Of a DNA stretch of 64,000 bases, positions 61,196 to 64,000 are shown piece by piece. Within the stretch, counting starts at the first letter, position 1. Every line of letters starts with the position of its first letter. Location of the stretch: assembly GCF_004799325.1 (NCBI RefSeq), contig NZ_SSMD01000001.1:186001-250000 (forward strand). Reading direction: 5' to 3'. Both the position numbers and the translations under genes were made by a program. The notes beneath the pieces are model-generated. The model was not told the origin of the DNA, did no database searches, and saw only the letters and a program-made list of their open reading frames with translations. This stretch comes from Thalassobius vesicularis. Its GTDB lineage: Bacteria; Pseudomonadota; Alphaproteobacteria; Rhodobacterales; Rhodobacteraceae.

Positions 61196-62239
61196 ATGAC
61201 ATTCGACCTGAAAACCCTTGGCTGGACCCAGCATTTCACAGGCCAGCTGAGCCCCGAAGAATTTGAAACCCTGACGCCCGTGCGCATCGCCGAGGTGCGC
61301 CGCCGCAGCCTGATCGCGCTGGATGCAGCGCAAACCCGGCACGAACTGGCCCTGACCGGCGAGTTTATTGCCAGCGACTTTGCCGTGGGCGATTTCGCCC
61401 TGTCTGATGGCGAGCGGATCATCCGCCTGCTGGACCGGCGCTCGCTGATTTCGCGCAAGGCGGCCGGGATCGCGTCCGAAACCCAGCTGATCGCGGCGAA
61501 TATCGACACGCTGTTCATCACCACCTCGTGCAACCACGACTTCAACGAGGCCCGGCTGGAACGCTACCTGGCCATCGCGATCGAGGCCGGGATCGACCCG
61601 GTGATCGTCATCACCAAGGCCGACAAGCCCGAGGAGATGAGCGCCGACGCCTACACCGATCGTGCCCGCGCGCTCTATCGCGATTTGCAGGTGGTGACGC
61701 TGAACGCCAAGGACCCCGCCGACATCGCGCGGCTGGCCCCCTGGTGCGGCACCGGGCAGACGTTGGCGCTGGTCGGCTCGTCCGGCGTGGGCAAATCCAC
61801 CGTCGCGCGCGGCCTGACCGGCGAAGACCTGGCCGTTGCCGATATCCGCGAGGATGACGCCAAGGGCCGCCACACCACCACCGCGCGTTCGATGTACCGG
61901 ATGCACGATGGCGGCTGGCTGATCGACACGCCAGGAATGCGAGAGCTGGCCCTGCACGACGCCGCCGACGGGATCGACGCGCTGTTCTCTGACATCACCG
62001 ATCTGGCGGCGACCTGCAAATTCTCGGACTGCCAGCACGAAACCGAACCCGGCTGCGCCATCCGCGCCGCCATCGACTCCGGTGATCTGGACGAGGACCG
62101 GCTGGACCGCTGGCGCAAGCTGAAGGACGAGGACGCGCGCAACTCGGAAACCGTGGCCGAGGCACGCCAGCGCGGCCGCAAGTTCAGCAAGATGGCGAAA
62201 TCGGTGATGAAGGCCAAACGCGCCCGCCGCGGCGAGTAA
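61196..62239 (+). CDS. rsgA: Ribosome small-subunit-dependent GTPase A
   Basis: A 347-residue circularly permuted GTPase that matures the 30S subunit. Order of motifs: N-terminal OB-like part, then VITKADKPEE (G4), P-loop GSSGVGKST at residues 194-202 (G1), DTPGMREL (G3), and the C-terminal zinc region CKFSDCQHETEPGC. The start at 61196 has AAGGCAG upstream. It is longer than the Escherichia coli protein at the N-terminus only slightly. Confidence 0.95.
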   Translation: MTFDLKTLGWTQHFTGQLSPEEFETLTPVRIAEVRRRSLIALDAAQTRHELALTGEFIASDFAVGDFALSDGERIIRLLDRRSLISRKAAGIASETQLIAANIDTLFITTSCNHDFNEARLERYLAIAIEAGIDPVIVITKADKPEEMSADAYTDRARALYRDLQVVTLNAKDPADIARLAPWCGTGQTLALVGSSGVGKSTVARGLTGEDLAVADIREDDAKGRHTTTARSMYRMHDGGWLIDTPGMRELALHDAADGIDALFSDITDLAATCKFSDCQHETEPGCAIRAAIDSGDLDEDRLDRWRKLKDEDARNSETVAEARQRGRKFSKMAKSVMKAKRARRGE

Positions 62240-62321
62240 GCCCAGCGGCAATCCGGCGCGTTGCCGGGTTGCCCGGTGCGGGTCATCATACCCCTTCGGT
62301 TCAGTCGCGAGGGAGACGCCC

Positions 62322-63239
62322 ATGACCCGCATTTTCACTCTGATCACGTTGGCGGTGACGCTGTTGTCCGGGCCTGTTTCGGCCCAGATGACCGTTACGC
62401 AGATCGCACCCGACACCTATGCGCTGGTGGGGCCGCTGGGCAATCGCGACTCTGAAAACCTGGGCAACAACGCCACGTTCGGGCTGGTTGTGACGACCGA
62501 AGGCGCGATCCTGATCGACGCGGGCGGCAGCTACAAGGGCGCGCAGATGCTGGACCAGACGATCCGCACGGTGACGGATCAGCCGGTGAAATACGTCATC
62601 AATACCGGCGGGCAAGATCACCGCTGGATTGGCAACAGCTACTGGAAAGAGCACGGCGCAACCGTCATCGCCTCAGCGGATGCGGTGGCGGACCAGACCG
62701 CCCGCGCCTCGATGCAGCAGACGGGGCTGTCGATGCTGATCGGCACAGACGGGCTGGCCGGCACCAATCCCGCCTATGCCGACATCACCTTTGACGAATG
62801 GTACGACCTGACCCTTGGCGGCGTGACGCTGCAGATCAGCCATCAGGGTGGGGCACATACCCCCGGCGACAGCTTTGTCTGGCATCCCGCTGCGCAGACG
62901 GTCTTTGCCGGTGATATCGTTTACGTCCAACGCATCCTTGGCGTGCTGGAGGTTTCGGACGCCGCCAACTGGCTGACCGCATTTGACGCGATGGCCGCGT
63001 TGAACCCGGCCCATATCGTCCCCGGCCACGGCGATGTGACGGACCTCGCAACCGCCACCCGCGACACCCGCGACTACCTGCAAAACCTGCGGGACCGGAT
63101 TCGCGCGCATATCGACGAAGGCGGGGACATCATCGGCTCGGTCGAGGTGAACCAGTCGGCGTTTGAATACCTGGAAAATTTCGACATTCTGGCCCGCCGT
63201 AACGCGCAGGCCGTTTTCAGCCAGATGGAGTGGGAGTAG
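62322..63239 (+). CDS. Metallo-beta-lactamase-fold hydrolase with degenerate metal motif
   Basis: A 305-residue secreted MBL-fold protein with a signal peptide of about 21 residues (ending VSAQ). The usual HxHxDH is replaced by NTGGQDHRWIGN, keeping only the Asp-His. The other ligands appear intact: His in SHQGGAHTPGDSF, Asp in FAGDIVYVQR, His in PGHGDV. This pattern resembles the MBL proteins linked to quinoprotein oxidation systems, but that is uncertain. GAGGGAG precedes the ATG. The 3' end overlaps the phosphatase gene by 23 bp. Confidence 0.85.
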   Translation: MTRIFTLITLAVTLLSGPVSAQMTVTQIAPDTYALVGPLGNRDSENLGNNATFGLVVTTEGAILIDAGGSYKGAQMLDQTIRTVTDQPVKYVINTGGQDHRWIGNSYWKEHGATVIASADAVADQTARASMQQTGLSMLIGTDGLAGTNPAYADITFDEWYDLTLGGVTLQISHQGGAHTPGDSFVWHPAAQTVFAGDIVYVQRILGVLEVSDAANWLTAFDAMAALNPAHIVPGHGDVTDLATATRDTRDYLQNLRDRIRAHIDEGGDIIGSVEVNQSAFEYLENFDILARRNAQAVFSQMEWE

Positions 63240-63711
63240 TCGCCCATTTCATCTGCTCGTCGGTCTCGACCGCGCAGGGCCTGATCCGGCGCAGATGGGC
63301 AAGTGCTGCGTCCGGTTTCTCTCCGGCCTCGATCATCAGGCGCAGCGCCGCCATGCCTGATCGCCCGCACCCGCCCATGCAGTGGATCAGCACCCGGCCA
63401 CCCCCGGCCAGCGCCTGACGGGCGGCGCGGCTGACCTCGGGCCAGTGTTCTGCGACCTGCGCGTTGGGCGTTCCGAAATCCGCGACCGGCAAGTGATGCC
63501 AGCGCGCGCCCCTGTCCTGAATATCCGCCCCGAGCGTCTGCGCCCCGTGCGCCGTCATCTCGGCCAGTGTCGTCATCGAGATCAGCATCGCCGGCTGCCA
63601 TTCCCGCAAATGCTCCAGATCGGCGGCATAGCTGCCACCGCGTCCGGGCAGAGGGGAAATCGCCAGTATCCCGTTTCCGACCTGCAAGGCGTGTATGACG
63701 AAATCCGGCAC
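63217..63711 (-). CDS. Protein tyrosine/dual-specificity phosphatase
   Basis: A 164-residue cysteine phosphatase. The CX5R active site is HCMGGCGRSG near residue 110, with the general-acid Asp in PVADFGTPN. It uses a GTG start at 63711 (GGGGGCGGG upstream); no ATG is well placed. It is downstream of a zinc-peptidase gene by 9 bp. The substrate could be a phosphoprotein or a small phosphate ester. Confidence 0.88.
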   Translation of the reverse strand: MPDFVIHALQVGNGILAISPLPGRGGSYAADLEHLREWQPAMLISMTTLAEMTAHGAQTLGADIQDRGARWHHLPVADFGTPNAQVAEHWPEVSRAARQALAGGGRVLIHCMGGCGRSGMAALRLMIEAGEKPDAALAHLRRIRPCAVETDEQMKWATTPTPSG

Positions 63712-63720
63712 CCCGCCCCC

Positions 63721-64000
63721 CTATGGATTACGGACCGACCAGGTATCGCAGCTGTCGATCTTGCCGCTTTTGTACCCGGTTGCGAACCAGCGCGCCCGCT
63801 GCGCGGATGTGCCATGCGTAAAGGTATGAGGCTGCGGCACCCGGCCCGCCCGCTTTTGCAGGTGATCGTCCCCGATCATGCGGGCTGCATTCAGCGCTTC
63901 CTCGATGTCGCCCGGCTCCAGCATTCCGCCGACCTGACGCGCCCAGACACCCGACAGGCAATCAGCCTGCAGCTCCAGCCGCACGGTCAGCGCGTTCGCC
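63721..64000 (-). CDS. Neutral zinc metallopeptidase (YpfJ family), C-terminal part
   Basis: The frame is open to the right edge, so the 5' part is outside the window. The visible 93 residues include [19 protein letters not shown], the conserved third-ligand region (the Glu/Asp-rich ELQADC helix) of the PF04228 neutral zinc metallopeptidase family, then [10 protein letters not shown] and [23 protein letters not shown] at the C-terminus. The HExxH itself is not in the window. It is followed closely by the phosphatase gene. Confidence 0.9.
   Translation of the reverse strand, partial: ANALTVRLELQADCLSGVWARQVGGMLEPGDIEEALNAARMIGDDHLQKRAGRVPQPHTFTHGTSAQRARWFATGYKSGKIDSCDTWSVRNP

Noticed and set aside
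1-64000. CRISPR arrays, insertion sequences, prophage genes, tRNA and rRNA genes
   Set aside because: No regularly spaced direct repeats, transposase, integrase or structural phage motifs, and no tRNA-like cloverleaf or rRNA sequence were recognised.

Overview
The window is a high-GC alphaproteobacterial chromosome segment, almost certainly from a member of the Rhodobacteraceae (roseobacter/Rhodobacter/Paracoccus type). The evidence is the gene order chvI-chvG-hprK(short)-rapZ-EIIA(Man)-HPr next to pckA, the fused ATP sulfurylase/APS kinase, a methylsuccinyl-CoA dehydrogenase of the ethylmalonyl-CoA pathway, a membrane-anchored cytochrome of the cy/c552 type, DUF6473, DUF1150 and DUF1491 proteins, and an alphaproteobacterial SRP RNA. 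No rRNA, tRNA, insertion sequence, prophage or CRISPR array was recognised. Genes are densely packed and nearly all intact; two are cut by the window edges.

Layout. 1-7 kb: end of sat/cysC, a small heat-shock pair, purEK, an isolated phnM, and a 3-hydroxybutyryl-CoA dehydrogenase preceded by a PhaR-like palindrome. 7-15 kb: acyltransferase, the regulatory PTS operon (ptsH, EIIA, rapZ, hprK) co-transcribed with chvG/chvI, and divergent pckA with a doubled operator-like repeat upstream. 15-24 kb: lineage-specific regulators, a TauE/SafE exporter, methylsuccinyl-CoA dehydrogenase, a cyclase-family hydrolase, a BKACE enzyme, an EamA exporter and a SLAC1/TehA channel with an Fnr-type site.

24-34 kb is a hydroxycinnamate (lignin phenylpropanoid) catabolic island: feruloyl-CoA synthetase, crotonase-type hydratase/lyase, a MarR repressor embedded in the operon, an amidohydrolase, an acyl-CoA dehydrogenase, a DctPQM TRAP transporter, a zeta-class GST (maleylacetoacetate/maleylpyruvate isomerase) and a second MarR, with well-formed candidate promoters and operators. 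34-45 kb is a reductive pyrimidine degradation locus: an NMT1/THI5-type ABC importer, a cupin, dihydropyrimidinase, N-carbamoyl-beta-amino acid amidohydrolase, RutR-like TetR regulator, and dihydropyrimidine dehydrogenase PreA/PreT.

The most striking gene is at 45.0-48.2 kb: a 1052-residue protein that fuses a corrinoid/2x[4Fe-4S] reductive-dehalogenase module (with an internal, degenerate duplication) to an FMN/NAD(P)H/[2Fe-2S] phthalate-dioxygenase-reductase module. It has no Tat signal and no membrane anchor gene. It is divergent from preT across an intergenic region carrying a RutR-like palindrome that matches a second one in the rutR promoter region. This suggests a self-sufficient cytoplasmic reductive dehalogenase wired into pyrimidine catabolism, possibly acting on halogenated pyrimidines; the substrate is inference.

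48-64 kb: a TetR regulator, recO and a DUF1491 gene in line with a complete yejABEF peptide importer, cytochrome c552/cy, pheA, an SRPBCC protein, nudC, a cpdB-like nucleotidase lacking an evident signal peptide, the SRP RNA ffs, a 13-codon ORF with a perfect Shine-Dalgarno ahead of rsgA, a metallo-beta-lactamase-fold protein with a degenerate metal motif, a tyrosine phosphatase and the end of a zinc metallopeptidase gene. A dispersed repeat beginning GCCTCCGGCGGG occurs three times between genes.
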